Positions 36,338 to 49,500 of a stretch of DNA of 64,000 nt are shown here, piece by piece. This stretch comes from Zonotrichia leucophrys gambelii (taxonomy: Eukaryota; Chordata; Aves; Passeriformes; Passerellidae). Every line of letters starts with the position of its first letter. The first letter of the stretch is position 1. The stretch is taken from positions 22,260,038 through 22,324,037 of the forward strand of contig NC_088173.1 in assembly GCF_028769735.1 (NCBI RefSeq). Reading direction: 5' to 3'. The translations under genes and the position numbers were made by a program. The notes under the pieces were generated by a model. The model was not told the DNA's origin and ran no database searches. It saw only the letters and a program-made list of their open reading frames with translations.

Positions 36338-39300
36338 TGAAGCCTTTGTCTTCTGCTTGTACTAGCTGTTTAAAAAAATATGAATATATTTATAACTTAT
36401 GGCATTACTGGAGGGCATTTTTCTACAAATTAATTTTACAGCTGGTAGCATTTTTCCATAATGAATTATTGATTAATTATTCCAGATATTGCCCATCTTC
36501 ACTCCAGCACCAAGCACTTACTGCACTGCTAAGTCAGCCCATGCTAGAGCTGTTCCTTGGACCGAGTCCCCAAACGCCACATTCCTGTCAGTTTTCACCT
36601 CTTTACTCTTGTCACCATCTTCCACAGAAATCATCCACGCTCCTCCCTGCTTAACACACTGTGGTGAATCACAAACACGTTCCAACATAATATTGCCAGC
36701 ACTTATTAGAAGGGCATTTGCATTTACATTGCTTCCTAACAACCTTTATGAATTATTGCTTTGCCTTGAAATTAATAGTCATTGTGGATAATGTTTATGT
36801 GGCTCAGCCTCCTTCATCCTTCAGTCACCATTTAGATCTGTTCAAAGCATATGGGGATGTGTGGGTGTGTACTTAAGTGAATGTTTCTCTGCTGTGCATA
36901 CATATCCTGGCAAAGCATATTCACACCTATATCATACTGTGACAAGTACTAGGTACCAATTTAAATGGATAGAATCAGCTTTAAGTTCAGTGAGTTCTAT
37001 AAAAGTTGGTATTTTTGTTACTTACAAATTAGCAATACCATACTCCATCGATTTGTGTTCCATCCATTCTTCCAGGAAGAAACCATCCAGTAACTGGAAT
37101 AAAAGAGTTTTAAAATCCAGTTTTAGCCTGTCCAAAGAAAGCATGTTCCAGGTAATGGACACTGAGTTAAGCTACCAAGGTGATCTAAGCTTATCGTGAA
37201 ATTGTTTTGATAATTCTGGACAGGTTAATGACAATTTGCTTGGCCTTGTGTGTGCAGAGCTTCTCACTGAACCTGTATTCAAAGAATATTCTTAATGGGC
37301 AGATCATAAAAAAATTACACACTTCAGGTTCAAAACACTATTATGTCCAAATGCGTTTCATACATTCTACAGTGTCTGTTAACGTCAGCAGTGAAAATTA
37401 AGACTTTCTATTCCTTTCCTTTTGTAATGAACTTAATACAAAGAGATCCCTATTTCCACTGTAACCTTCAGCTTCTGTACAAATGCATAATGATAAATTC
37501 AAGGATATAATTCAGCTGTCCTCCAGTAACACAAGAAATCCTCCAGTAACACAAAAACAGAGACGTGAAGGACCAGACAGAAACAAGCAGTACTGCACTC
37601 TTAAGCAGTCATTAGCTCTGAGGTAGAAGTTTACACAATGTATTCCTTGTGTTTCTTGGATCTAAGACAGACAGCAACAACTTATCACTTTCCCTCAGGG
37701 TTTTTATGTTAATTTTGTTATTTGTTTCATTTATGTAACAGATATAATACTCCTTAAACATTCAGCAGCTAGCTGTGATAAACACTATCTTCCTACTCCT
37801 GCAACAACTGATTTGTGCTGAGAACATGCACCATTGCCTTCTCGTGCAGAAGAACACGGGAACACACTGCCTGTTTCACTTTTCCTTTCTAGAGAAAAAA
37901 TTAAAAGAAGAAGATAAAGCTTGTGTCTTTATTGCTGTGCTTTGCAGGGCAAGTAGCAGAGGGAAGTTGCAGATGAAGATCTGTAGCCAAGTATATCTTG
38001 TAAATAAGTTTTCTAGGTCAGGAAGAGAAACTGACATGTGGGAAGTAATTGGACAGAAAGAGGTAGTTGAGATTAACGCTTTGTGGCAAATAGATGACTT
38101 TCTGGAAGATGTAACTTTTGAAAAGTACAGGAACTCTCAAAGATTTTGTTGGAGGAAGCTATTTGCCAAGAATTTTCCTTTTCTTTTTTTTTTTTTTAAT
38201 ATTTTTAGTAGCCACTTACAAGACTACTGACATGTGCTGGCACCTGACTGGCATGACGAGAGCCCTGTGCACTGCCACTGTGGCCACACTCCTGCTATCC
38301 ATATTTAAATTTTATCTCTCTTCCTTCAACCGAAGCTAGCTGGAATGGAGACAGTCCTGTGTATTTAGTCTTTGGGATAAGGAAGTCTTGAAATACTCTA
38401 CAAGTACCCTCCTGCAAATAAACTGGAGGGTGGAGATTGGCATCCACATGCTCTAGCTTGTGCGTGAGCAGCATTCACATGAGGAAGCAGATTCTTGGGT
38501 GGGAGAAGAGCTGGGCTGGATCATTCTCCTGTTCAGTGTACCTTTGTTTTACAGCCCAGGTCCTCGTCTGATCAAAGCCCCTGTCTTCCAATGAGACCAA
38601 CAAAATCCTGCTAGTTTAAAACAGCTCAGCACCTTCTCCACGTCTTTAATCCCTGCTGGGCTTTTAGGGAGTTCTCACAGTGCTGCAGCAGAGGATAATC
38701 TCCAGCTAAGAAAACCAATGCACTGCTTGGAGCCCCCAGAGAGAGCCACCTCTCCAAGGTGTGCTCAGCTGTGCCCTGGGAAGAGCTGCATGACAAACAA
38801 CACAACAATCCTGCCCCTGTTTGCCCAGTGGCGACATCTGTGCCTCATTAGCGACGCACGAACTGCTCAAACAGCTCTTCTCTCAGGTGGAAGGGAGCTG
38901 TGCAACTTCATTCCGTTGATGTGAGTAGCTAACAATGTTGCCTGGAGCCTTTGCATTACTACTGCATTCAGGTATGAGCTTAGATTCCTCTTGCTAGGGA
39001 GCAGAGGAGTTGAAGCACAGGAGAAAATTTCAGCTTTAATTAATCTGTCTGGGTCCCTTGTGTTACAAAAATATTCTCAATGTTCCAGAAGTCAAGTATT
39101 TACCTGGATATCTTGTTTATTTTCAAAGAGAATTTCTGAGGTTTTATTTGAAGTACCTGTAATCCTTAACCCACACTCATCACTAACACACTCCCAGTGA
39201 GGGTCCCTCTCACCTTATATGTAAATCTCTGACCCTGATAGTGGGTTGTTACTGCTGGTAAATATAAATACAATTGATTAAAACCACATATAGCAGACCT

Positions 39301-42300
39301 TTAAAGTGCAAAGAGGAGCCTTTCAAGCAAAAATATAATTTTTTTTAAACCATCAATAATGCTACAGCTATTCAGTTCATTTGAATGTGGAGACCAATAC
39401 TGAAGTTAGGGGAAGTATTTTCCTAGTGTGGTTAGATCTTAAAAGATTTGTGCATGCCAGAATCAAGTTGCACTTCACCTTGTGGGAGCCTCAAACCTGA
39501 AGGTTCCAAGGCTAATCTTGTGAAAAATAAGAAAGGAATTTATAGGTGGATGAAGATGTGATGGCATTTGAGAAAAACTGGACTAGAGTGGCCTGAACCC
39601 ATTCTGCAGTGCTTGCAGATCTTTGTTTCAGTAAATTTTAAAGAGAAATAAAAGTACTGAAGATATCCAAAGCAATGCATAGCTTTGAGCTATTCACTAA
39701 AATACCTCACAGTATGAGCACATATATGTCTTTTTTACTATACAGGTAAATCATGGCCCTGAAAAAGCATCTCTTAATTGCAACCCAAATGATTAGAGTT
39801 AAATCATAAGGTATCTCCATCTTCTAGCAGGCATTTGCAACTCTTTTGAAAGCAACTGAAAAGACTTAATTGGCCTAGATGCACTCACTTGCACAATTAT
39901 AAAGTGAAATCAGGTAGCTGGCATTAAAGGCTAAGGATGTAGGAACCATAAAAATGTGATAACTTGTTCCACTTGTAATTTCCCTTAAGAAAAATTTCAC
40001 TAATTTATGTGCCCATCATTTCCCTGAATTTACCTGAAACACTGCGTAGTAGTCATAAAACCAGAAAATTATTCACTTTTCCCTTTTCTCCAGAGTACTT
40101 TATGGGGCCAGATACCTTTCTCAGGGAAACAAGAGGGAGATAAGTTGGAATATCAAAGTATTCTGGGGGAAAAAAAAAAGAAACTTTTTTTGGGGCTAAG
40201 AAAGCATGACTAGTTTATACCATTCCAACCCTTCTCCCCACTATAGCAGCACCAGCCATGCTGAGAGAGTTCAGCCACACTCAATATCTTTCCTGAGATA
40301 CTGCAGAGCCCTTCATTCTATTGACACAGCTATGCAAGTATTCACTCTGTGAAAAAACCCCAATAATCTGAAAGAAAGTAATGCTTCCCAAAAAATAGGG
40401 AAGAGGGAACAGAATTAGAATATACACTTGCTTTAGCCTATCAAGCTTTACCCTCTGCAGGGCTTGGGCTAGCCAGGCTATTTGCAGCCTGTTTATTCAG
40501 AAAGCATAAGGTGGGTGTATGTCTGTGGGGCAAACCCCTGTGCCTGTGGGCTCCCCCAGCCAGCCCCGGCTGGTTTATGCAGAGGAGCCTCACCATCTCC
40601 CAGCCCTATCAACTGCTCCTCATGGCACCAGGCTGGCTGCTGTTTCCCAAGACAATATTCCAGCTACCTCTGCAGGCCCTCAGGCCCACTGAGGCTACAA
40701 AGACCTTAAATGATGATTATCAGAGCCTTCAAGGTCTTGACCACCTAGTTTAGAAACCACATCCCAGAGTGGCCCTGGTCAGTTTACATGCACTGGTCAA
40801 CACTGGGAACTTCCACTGGCTTGTCTGTGCAAGGTAAAGCATGTCAGCACACTCATGCCAGTAGAAGCTCAGTGCAAATACATAATTATAAAGATATCTT
40901 TTACTGCTACAGCTTATTTCAGCCTCCTCACTAAGATGAGGTACAATATTACAAGAACTTTCTGTGGAAAGGAGTTCATACTGGGACTGTTCAGGTTACT
41001 GGAGCTGTTTTAATTATAATCATGCAGTCAAAGCAGAGGAAAAAAATAATCCTGCACTGTCCTTTCAACTGAGAAGGCATTTTTCATCATTCTTCCTATA
41101 ATCATTTCCCTCTGTTTTGAAGTATGGTTTGAGGCAAGTGCTCCAAATCTTCTATCAAATTTGAGTCTCTTTGACGATCCCTGTAGGCTCCAGTTCTGCT
41201 GTATTAATTGAAGCTTAGTGCAGAAGCATATTTGGCCTCATAAATTTTAGAAATGCTGCATTTTTATCTAGTAGTACTATAACCTGAGATACATTTTAAT
41301 TTTTGATGTCACTAATCGCTTCTTTCATGGGTGAAAACATGTTGCCATGGTGAAGTCTTTTAACTTATTATTTTCCTAGGAACACATCACAGAAGAACAT
41401 TAGGAAAGTGTAAATAATTCCTTCTTTTACAATGCTCACTGTGGCATACATCTTTGAACAAGTTACTAACATGTGTCCCTCCTTGTTATAACACACATAA
41501 CAAAACTCGGGCACCTACCTTGTGGGGGTGTTTTGAGGGCTGGAGCTTGTAAAGTCCTTTTGAGGATGAAAAGCATTATATGAGTATTGAGCACTAATCT
41601 CAGCCATGTGGACAAGCCGTGCACATTCGAAGTAAAAACCTTTCTAATAACATCCATCTGCATCTTGAATACAAGAAAGAAATTGTAAGACAGCCTGTCA
41701 ATGATCAAGGCTTTTTCATGCAGCTCACCCTACTGTTTGGCAGCTGGCCAGCTCAGAGAGCCTACAGAGGAAAATGGCTCTGAAGGAAAAAATGTGCATG
41801 TTAAGCAGAGGACAGCTTTTGTGAAGGGTGAGAAAAAACAAGACAAATACCCTTGAATACCAAAGTGCTCTCTGGTACATGAAGGAATGAAGTGAGACAA
41901 ACTGTAAGGAAGAAAGTAGGAAAAGCAGGAGCCTTCTCTTCTCACTAAAGATAACTCAAGCCTGTTTGCACTAAACTGGTGAGATAAAACACATTTCCAC
42001 TTCAGGACCAAGACTGGTTTGCATTAAGGATGTTACTTTGGAGAGAGGCTGGGAGAATCCAGGGAAGGATTTATTTGGAGCTGCAGCACCTAAACCAACC
42101 AAGAATGCATGTCAGCCTTCAAAACTCTATTAATGACATCATAAAGTCATTCAAAATAGTTTGTGGGGCAATGCAGCAGGATCTGAGCCACTTCAGAGGG
42201 AGTGATTTTTCTTCAGTGGGACTTATCTCACTGGCAAAGGCACTTTAGCTCAGGGCACTGGCTCCCTTCTGTTACAAGCCCCTGTGCAGAGTCATCAGCA

Positions 42301-42313
42301 AATTCTTTTGCCT
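36338..42313. other. Upstream flank: no gene recognised
   Basis: AT-rich intergenic DNA with a 20-bp tandem duplication at 37519-37557 and a GC-richer patch near 40480-40780. The longest frame, 37775-38230 on the plus strand, has a length expected by chance and resembles nothing known. No RNA gene or named interspersed repeat is recognised. Confidence 0.6.
37519..37557 (+). repeat. 20-bp tandem duplication
   Basis: The unit TCCTCCAGTAACACAAGAAA at 37519-37538 is followed at once by a second copy, identical for its first 16 bases and then diverging. A simple slippage duplication is the likely origin. Confidence 0.9.
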
Positions 42314-42345
42314 GATATATATATATACACACACACATATATGTA
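42314..42345 (+). repeat. (TA)n(CA)n compound microsatellite
   Basis: TA units run into CA units and back to TA. This is a typical compound dinucleotide microsatellite. Confidence 0.9.
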
Positions 42346-45060
42346 TCCAATGTCAGAATTAGCCCCCTTACTTCCTCTCACCAGTCATCTACAGATTCAT
42401 TTCACTCAAGCTGTGCTCCAGCTGCACAGCATTGCAGTGCTGCAACAAACATATGGAGTTTCAGCCAATAGTCCTCCTTCACTTCCTACAGGCTTTTAGT
42501 CTCTCTTTTTCCCGGCAATGCTTTGTGCCCTACCTCAGATGCAGCAGCATTTAATTAAAGTAAAATATGGAGGAATTAAACTAATGACAAGAAAATCTTA
42601 ATCTATCATCCTACCTTTAGAGAATTTTGTGAGGAAAGATTTCCAGTCCTCCATTAAAATATTTACCTGCAAGAGATTCCTCCTCTGAGAAATCCTGATT
42701 TACATTTAGATAGCACCTTTTATTCTGACAGCTTGTCTTTACTGAAAAGTTGATTCCAGTCATGACTCCTGTGTAGCCTTTAATTCAAATTCCTGCCATA
42801 TAGAAAGAACCCAAAACTAAATATTTAAGCAGCTTTTAATTCACATTACCTTGCCACAGATCAATTTAGCACAACTCATCAACTGCTAACTTGATCAATA
42901 ATTAATGTGGCTGCAGGTCATCTACCTCAGAGTTCTGTTAGTCTTTGTTATGTCTTAGTGCAGGTTGCTCCATGAGAACAGGCCAGCTCTTCCACAGCTC
43001 CCTGGAGTGAAATCCATAGAGGAGCTTAGTCCACTGAGAAAAGAAATAAAAAAGCCAAGGAACAAAACCAATTTTAAAAAACCCCAAATCCCACACCAAA
43101 GCAAATGGCTTTAAATATGCTCTCAGAAATGTTCAGGCTCCAACAGATGAGCCCTGATGAATTTGCCTACTGTGGTGTATTGTGTTACTAATCCCAACAT
43201 TTGATTTCCTGACCTCCCCCTCTCCACAGCAGGGATGGCAGAGGAGCACATGTCCCCATCTCTGCTGCTCTAGCACAGGGCCTGGCACCATGAGCCTGAG
43301 TCTTTGCAGCTGAAATTGAGGTGCCACACTATGGACTATGGACTGAAACAAAATTATTCACCTAGGTAGGGATATGTGTTGTTCATTTTGAAACTCTTTT
43401 AAAATAAAATGAGCAAACAAGCCTACACAGACAGAAAAATGTGCTGCCTCATATCTCCCTCCATCTCTGAAACAGACCTCTCTAACCAGACAGATTATTT
43501 GTTAGGCCTGAGGAAGCCCTCATGTCCACTATGTGGCTGCCTCAAAACTGCATGTACTTCTGCAATGTGTTTTACTGACTTTGCTCTTCTTGCTGCTGCT
43601 GAAAATTTTGAAATCATGTGATTCAATCTGCAGTACAATGACACAGCAGCTGTATTTTCCCATCTTCTCTCTTTCTGTGATTTATTAGGCTTTTTCTACA
43701 CAAAATACAAGCATGCCAACTAAAAGGGTGATCTTTTTACTTTGAGAATTGTGGACCACCATCAGTTGTGGAAGAAGTTTGCCTAGCATAAATACAGACA
43801 ACAAAAACAAAGGTTACTCCCCTTCTTGTGCGCAAATCAGCAGCAGCTTAAGCACACCTAGCAAGCATGGCATCTCTTGTGTAAGTATAACACTTCAAGT
43901 TCACTGCTATTTGCAATGGCTACCCCTTTTCATGGCTTTGTCAAGGGCTTGAGGATCAAGCTAGCCTTGGAGCCTAGCTGTGTGTGCTGTGTGCAAGGCA
44001 GCCCAGCACAGCATTGCAGTGACAGCAGGAGGCTGTCACCAGCCCCTGGACGTGCCTGGCAGAGGCTGGGTGCACTCCCAGCCCTGCATGACAGAGTATG
44101 AAAAAATGTGGCTTGTGGGGAAGTAAAGGGGGGAGGAGTGAAAATGGGACAGCAGACTCCTGTTTGAGAGGAAGAGGAAAAGAGACTTCCCATTTGGGAA
44201 GAGGAAGAGAGACTGAGGCAAGTCATACTGGGAGGAGCAGCTGAAGGGTCAAGAGAAGACAGCAGTAAAATGTTGATGAACGAGTAACCCTTGGTGATTC
44301 AAAGCCAGTGTCCTCCAGCTCAGCTCTTACTCAGAAGATCAGCATGTGCCAGTGGGCATGCACAGGCAGGCACTGCCAGTCAAGTGCTCTGAAAGTGCCC
44401 TGTAGGGATGTCTGGGGAAAAGAAAACTATTAAAATGACAATAAAAATGCTTCAGCACAGAAATCAGAGCTGCCACATATATTTAACTAGGGTGTAAGGA
44501 ACACTGATATTCTTGATTATTCATTAATGAGAAGTTTATTTCAGATGCGGTTGGAAATATACTGGAAATCTCTTGCTGAGCATTTTAATGTTACATGTAG
44601 CATTGCATTGAAGCATTGAGGACTTCCATTGTGTCATACCAGTCCCTTTAGACCCACACACACAGAAGTGGCTTGTGCCCTAAGGTGGTTACAAGTGAAA
44701 AAAATCAGGAGACAACAGATGGAACCAGCAGCTGGAGGATTGGCAGAAATCAAGGCATCTCTGACAGGCATGCCAGACAGATTTTCGTTTGGGGCTCCTT
44801 TGTTCCATATCTTTTGCCAGCACCAAAAAAACCAAATCTCAACAAAATTACTCGGTGAACCAGAGAAAAAGCAACTCTAGAAAAAGACCTGTGTGTCCTC
44901 AGATCAATTTCATATGCTGGAAGACCCTGAAGAGCCACAGGCCCAGGATCCACCTTTTCAGACAAGGACCCCCTAAAGCAGCAAACAGCAGCTGAAATGC
45001 TGCTCTCCTGAAAGTCAAGCTCTCTACAACTCCAGTTTCCTGAAGACAAATAATTCAATT
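42346..45060. other. Upstream flank: no gene recognised
   Basis: Mixed-composition intergenic DNA. Short frames on both strands at 43930-44226 lie in a slightly GC-richer stretch and show no recognisable domain. No repeat family, RNA gene or promoter signal is recognised. Confidence 0.55.
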
Positions 45061-45560
45061 GTCAGTGGGCAGTCCCCAGGACATTTATGAAATGCAGGGA
45101 AACAGACGTGGGCCTCCCTCGGAGCCAGCTCTCCAGGGACACTGCAGGGGCTGCCACCCTTCCACAGTGTGGGGACCAGGCTAGGCCAGCACCAGGGACA
45201 CTGGCACGGGCAAGGGACTGATGTGTCACCAGGGGAAGGGCAGGCTGCCACTGTGGTGATGGGCACACACCCAGTGCAGTGGGGCTGGAGCCCCCAGGCA
45301 GGGAGAGGCCACACAGGCCGCCCTGCCACCACGGAGCATCACGGGGAGACACACAGGGAGTAGGGGATGGTGCTGGGGTCTGGAGCCCTTTGCACAGCAG
45401 GGATGCTGCTCCAGCCTGGAGCAGGACTGCAGGACTGTCCCTGTGTCCCTGCAGGTGCCAGGGATATAGGGACAGAGGGACAGAGGGACACAGGGCAATG
45501 GCAGCATCACTGTGTACCTGCACTGCCAGGGTTTGAGCACTGGGGCAAACACAACAGAGT
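45061..45560. other. GC-rich, CpG-poor patch with local repeats
   Basis: This stretch of about 500 bases is clearly GC-richer than its surroundings, but its GC comes mainly as CCC/GGG, CAGG and CTGG and not as CpG, unlike the promoter island. It contains an AGGGACAG repeat (45470-45490) and a 12-bp inverted repeat. Several overlapping frames on both strands are open across it, which is expected from composition. It could be an old retroelement remnant or a minisatellite-like region. I do not recognise it. Confidence 0.5.
45439..45495. repeat. Inverted repeat (12-bp arms) with AGGGACAG units
   Basis: CCCTGTGTCCCT at 45439-45450 has its exact reverse complement at 45484-45495, with 33 bases between. 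The right arm belongs to a run of three AGGGACAG/AGGGACAC-type units starting near 45469. The arms could form a hairpin, probably as a by-product of the simple repeat. Confidence 0.85.
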
Positions 45561-46281
45561 GGGGAGTAAAGCACAGGCAGCACAGCAAAGAAAGATTAGG
45601 CAGTGACATGAAATGTATGTTAAATGGCACCATAATCTTTGTTTCATGACAGTCTGATGCCTAAAAAAAAAAAACAACATAACTTTGATGTTCTCATTTT
45701 TCATATTAAGTATCTGGGTATTTTTCAGCCATGAGGGATTATTTATTGTGTGCTAGGCACATAAAGACATGCACACCTAGGGACAGTAACATGAACTGGA
45801 TGTTTTTTCAATGTGGAAGCTTTTATGCCTTGCCCAGCAGTTCTCATTCATTACTTAGAAGCATGCCCTGCACCTCCATATTCAAGAAAAAGCCCTGGCA
45901 GTGTTCAGGGAGAAAATGAGGTTCTGCTCCAGGGGCTGAATGAAAACCTCCTGCTGGGCATCAGCAAAGATTTCTCAGGCTTCTAGTTAAAGCAGCTTCA
46001 GAGGTGTTATCCTACTACATTTCCATTTGAATTTCAAATGTACAAGTGTAAACGAGCAGAACCCAGAATATAATTGATGGGCTAGCAGAAATATGTATCT
46101 TTATTAAAAGAATTTGTGTTTTGGAAACTGCTTTCATATTATAGTAATGGTCTGTGTATAGACTCATGCTTAACAATTATTTTATTTAGAGACTGATATA
46201 TTTCAGTGTACTTATACTTATCTTGTAATAATTAAACAAGGATTCCACAACTTGTATTTCAATAGTCTATTTCTTTCTTCT

Positions 46282-46397
46282 CATATATATAAGAATATAT
46301 AAAGAATATATATGTATATATATATAAATACATATACATAAATACTATATATATATATTTATGTATATGTGTGTATATATATTTATATATACTATAA
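46282..46397 (+). repeat. Long AT-rich (TA)n microsatellite
   Basis: About 115 bases made almost only of TATA, TATG, TACA and AAAT units. It is among the longest low-complexity tracts in the window and likely to be unstable in length. Confidence 0.92.
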
Positions 46398-46536
46398 ATT
46401 CAGTTGCAATACAGTATATGTTCTCCAGTACACTGAACATACAAGTATGTGCTCTTCAAGCTATACACAGCTTCTGCTATTGAGGTAAAAGTCACAGGAA
46501 CATAAAATCAGTAGTTTGGGGTCAGATTAAGAATTT

Positions 46537-46597
46537 ACATATCTATATATATGTTATATTCTTATATTAGATATATAAGAACTTATATATCTGATAT
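46537..46597 (+). repeat. Second AT-rich tract with an 11-bp hairpin
   Basis: TATATATCT-type sequence contains AGATATATAAG at 46569-46579 and its exact reverse complement at 46582-46592, with two bases between. It lies 140 bases from the longer TA tract, so the two form one AT-rich flexible zone. Confidence 0.85.
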
Positions 46598-49500
46598 CCT
46601 GGCCAGAATTGCTCTTAAATCTCATTCACATGTTTTTGCCTTGCAATTCCTTTGAGCCAAAAGGTGATTTGATTTAGCTATGAGATGTGTGAAAAAAAAA
46701 AATTCCTTTTGATATTTAAACGTGTTTCTAGGAATTTAATTGTAGATTTTGGCTTTGCAACTGCTCCTTATTTATCTTCAGAAAGGTCATTATTTAAGAG
46801 CTCTCTACCACATCCTTTTTGGTCATTTCTGAGAGAGAGCAGGACATTTCTGTCAACTTCCTGAAGAGAAATGAGATCAAATACATTGACTTTGATTCTA
46901 GATTACCATTAGTTTTCAGTTTTTAAGATTAACTGAATAGCATAGTATATCCACATCAACCCCTTTCTATATCTTTTTTCCTTTTAGCAGATCATTTAAT
47001 GACATTGAGAAGAGTGCAGAGTCAGAACTGCACAAGATAATCAAGATATAGGTGCAGCACCAATATATTCAGTGGCATAATATCTGGTGGTTATACTGAA
47101 TTGTCTGATTACTAAAAGCCAACATGATTCTGTCCCCACTCCTTGTCAGAAGGAGCACACAGTGGTGAAATTGCATGGTGTAAGTTGTATAAATAGTACC
47201 CAGAGATGAAAACAGCCTGTCAGTTTACCTACTCAACTCTTCTGCTGCATTGTTAATACCATTAAAAAAACTGAGCAAGTTTCAGGAAAATGTCAAGTTG
47301 GATAACCTTATTTCAATCCAACTACTGTGCTACATGCTGTCCTAAGAGGTTTTTCTGCCAAAGAGCTTTTCTACCCTACTTTCTATCTAATATCATGGTA
47401 AGGCTGCTGTTATTCTCAGTAGATGGTGGATTACACTCTCTTAGGGGCATAGGTTTTCTGTAGAAAGCACTTTTCCTGAGAAACTTATCTTGGGAAGTGC
47501 TTTGGACCCTTCTTGCTGACTGTCTTTAATCCAATAATGTCACTGCAGTATTGGGTGACACGGGCATCACTCCTGTGGAAGATTTGTGCCAGGCAATTCT
47601 GAGACAAGAGGAACAGTCAAGGTTATTTTTAAAGCAGCAGAAGTAACTTCATCTCGGCAGCATAATCGCTAATGGAGAATGCACAGCTTGCTATTAGTGA
47701 CACTGATACCTTGTAAAAGGAAAAGTAAAATTCACCTGATTATTTATAGAGTTCTGTTGCATGTAGTGAAGCAAGTGTGTTATTGCAGATTTACAAGTTA
47801 GCAAGTGGTTCATAATTAGCATATTATTCATATGCAGCGTAGGACTCTTTAGATAAAGGACCAAATATCTATGCTCAAAGTTCCTAATATTCCAGATAGG
47901 TTTATGCTTACTGTTCCATTTCCAGTGGTTTAAAGATAAGAAGATTATTTTTTTAAATCCCTTAAATAACTCCTTAAAAATAAAATGGGATTTATTTACG
48001 CAATGGTATCTGTAAGCTTCCTGGTTCTGATTTCAACAAAATATAGTACTCCCTTGTCATGATCCAATTTTTTAAAAAAAAATAATGCACTCACATACCT
48101 CTCCAGCTGTGTCCTAGGATTTCTACTGATCTCCTGATCCATCTCACAACCCTAAGGTCAAAAGGGGCTTGACCTTCTCATACAGCCTCAAAAACCATCT
48201 TATGAAGGAAGAAAAGATGGTAAACTAAGTAATAAACCTGACCAAGCTGGACTTATTCACTATATCATTTCTGTTATTCTCATTATTAACTGCTTGAAAG
48301 ACTGTTAGCAGCTGACAGGAAGGTAGAGCTTGTTTTTATTTCTTGTGCACTTTTCCAGCCTCAGACTCTTAATGGAATTTAGGAAAATAATGATAAGCTA
48401 AAAAAAGCAGAGTTAAATAGTGCTTGAAGTACAGTGCAGGTGACACAGTGCAGTTACCTTTTGAAGATATCTAACTGGGGTATTAAAAGAACACTTGGGG
48501 TTTAAGAGCCTCATTATTCCTGTCTTCATAACATATATGTAAAAAAGGAAAGTGCTAAAGGAGAACCATGACTATACATGAGTCTGAGCTACCCTGTTCC
48601 ATGCAAGTGCCCCAACTGACACATTATTTGTGATGTCAGAGCCTCCAGAAGGGTTATAGTGTAAGATCAAATCATCCTTCTGCAGCAACCTTCATCTATT
48701 GACTGCTGTAGCCCCTGGTTGGCACCCAGTGCCCCTGGGGGCCCAGAGGCTGCATTCAGCTCTGGGCATGCCAGGTGGAGCAGTGCCCTGGCTGCAGGGC
48801 TCCTCGGGACAGCGCCAGCTCAGCACTCCCAACCTTCAGCCGCTTGCTCCCATCTCACGCTGTTTGCTTTGGCACAACTGCTTCTTCCCAAGGCACCCCC
48901 TGAGGCCGCGTGGGAAATGAGATCAGTGAGCTGGTCTGTTAAAAATAGACCAGGAAAAAAACCCCAAAACCACTTCACCAGGTGGTTGAGAAGCAGTTGT
49001 TTCAGTGCCCTTGGCTCCCCAGGTAGGCAGGTGGAGGGGCTGGAGCTGGCTCTGCTGCAGGAAATGGCACCTGGCATCCCATCCAGCACTGGGGCCTCGG
49101 GGCAGCTCTCAGAGGGTGGATTCCTACACCAAGGGGGTATTCAGGAGGCTGAGATACCCTAGGTATCTTTTTCTGTAAAGACAAGCAACAAACAAAGGGA
49201 AAAAACAGCAGAGAGATGCAGGAACTGTTGATGCTATGCTGTCCCTGCTGAGTGGAGAGACATATTTGTATTTGGAGTAATGAAATTATAGTCTGTCAGA
49301 GAAGAACAGCTTTTCATTATTTCTTTAATTTTTTTGTTCAAAAACTAATATTTAGCACTTTGTCTGGCTTGACTTAGCAATCTTAAAACATAACATAAAA
49401 CCTTCTCATCAGTGATTTAGAACCACAGGTCCTGGGGCTCTGTTTTCTGAGCAGCTCACTCTTCCTGCAAAATCACAGAGTACCTTCAGCTTGTGTGGAA

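Noticed and set aside
36157..36654. 165-codon plus-strand ORF
   Set aside because: It crosses a TA microsatellite (YIIYYISYVIC) and resembles no protein, so it is most likely chance.
37775..38230. 151-codon plus-strand ORF
   Set aside because: In AT-rich DNA, about one frame of this length is expected by chance over 64 kb in six frames. No domain is recognised and it ends in a Phe run from a T-tract.
45062..45583. 173-codon minus-strand ORF and overlapping frames
   Set aside because: It sits in the GC-rich patch with simple repeats. Several frames are open at once on both strands, and the Pro/Ser/Leu-rich translation has no domain.
48699..49162. Overlapping plus-strand ORFs of 73 and 147 codons
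   Set aside because: The two frames overlap, are composition-driven and show no recognisable motif or splice structure.
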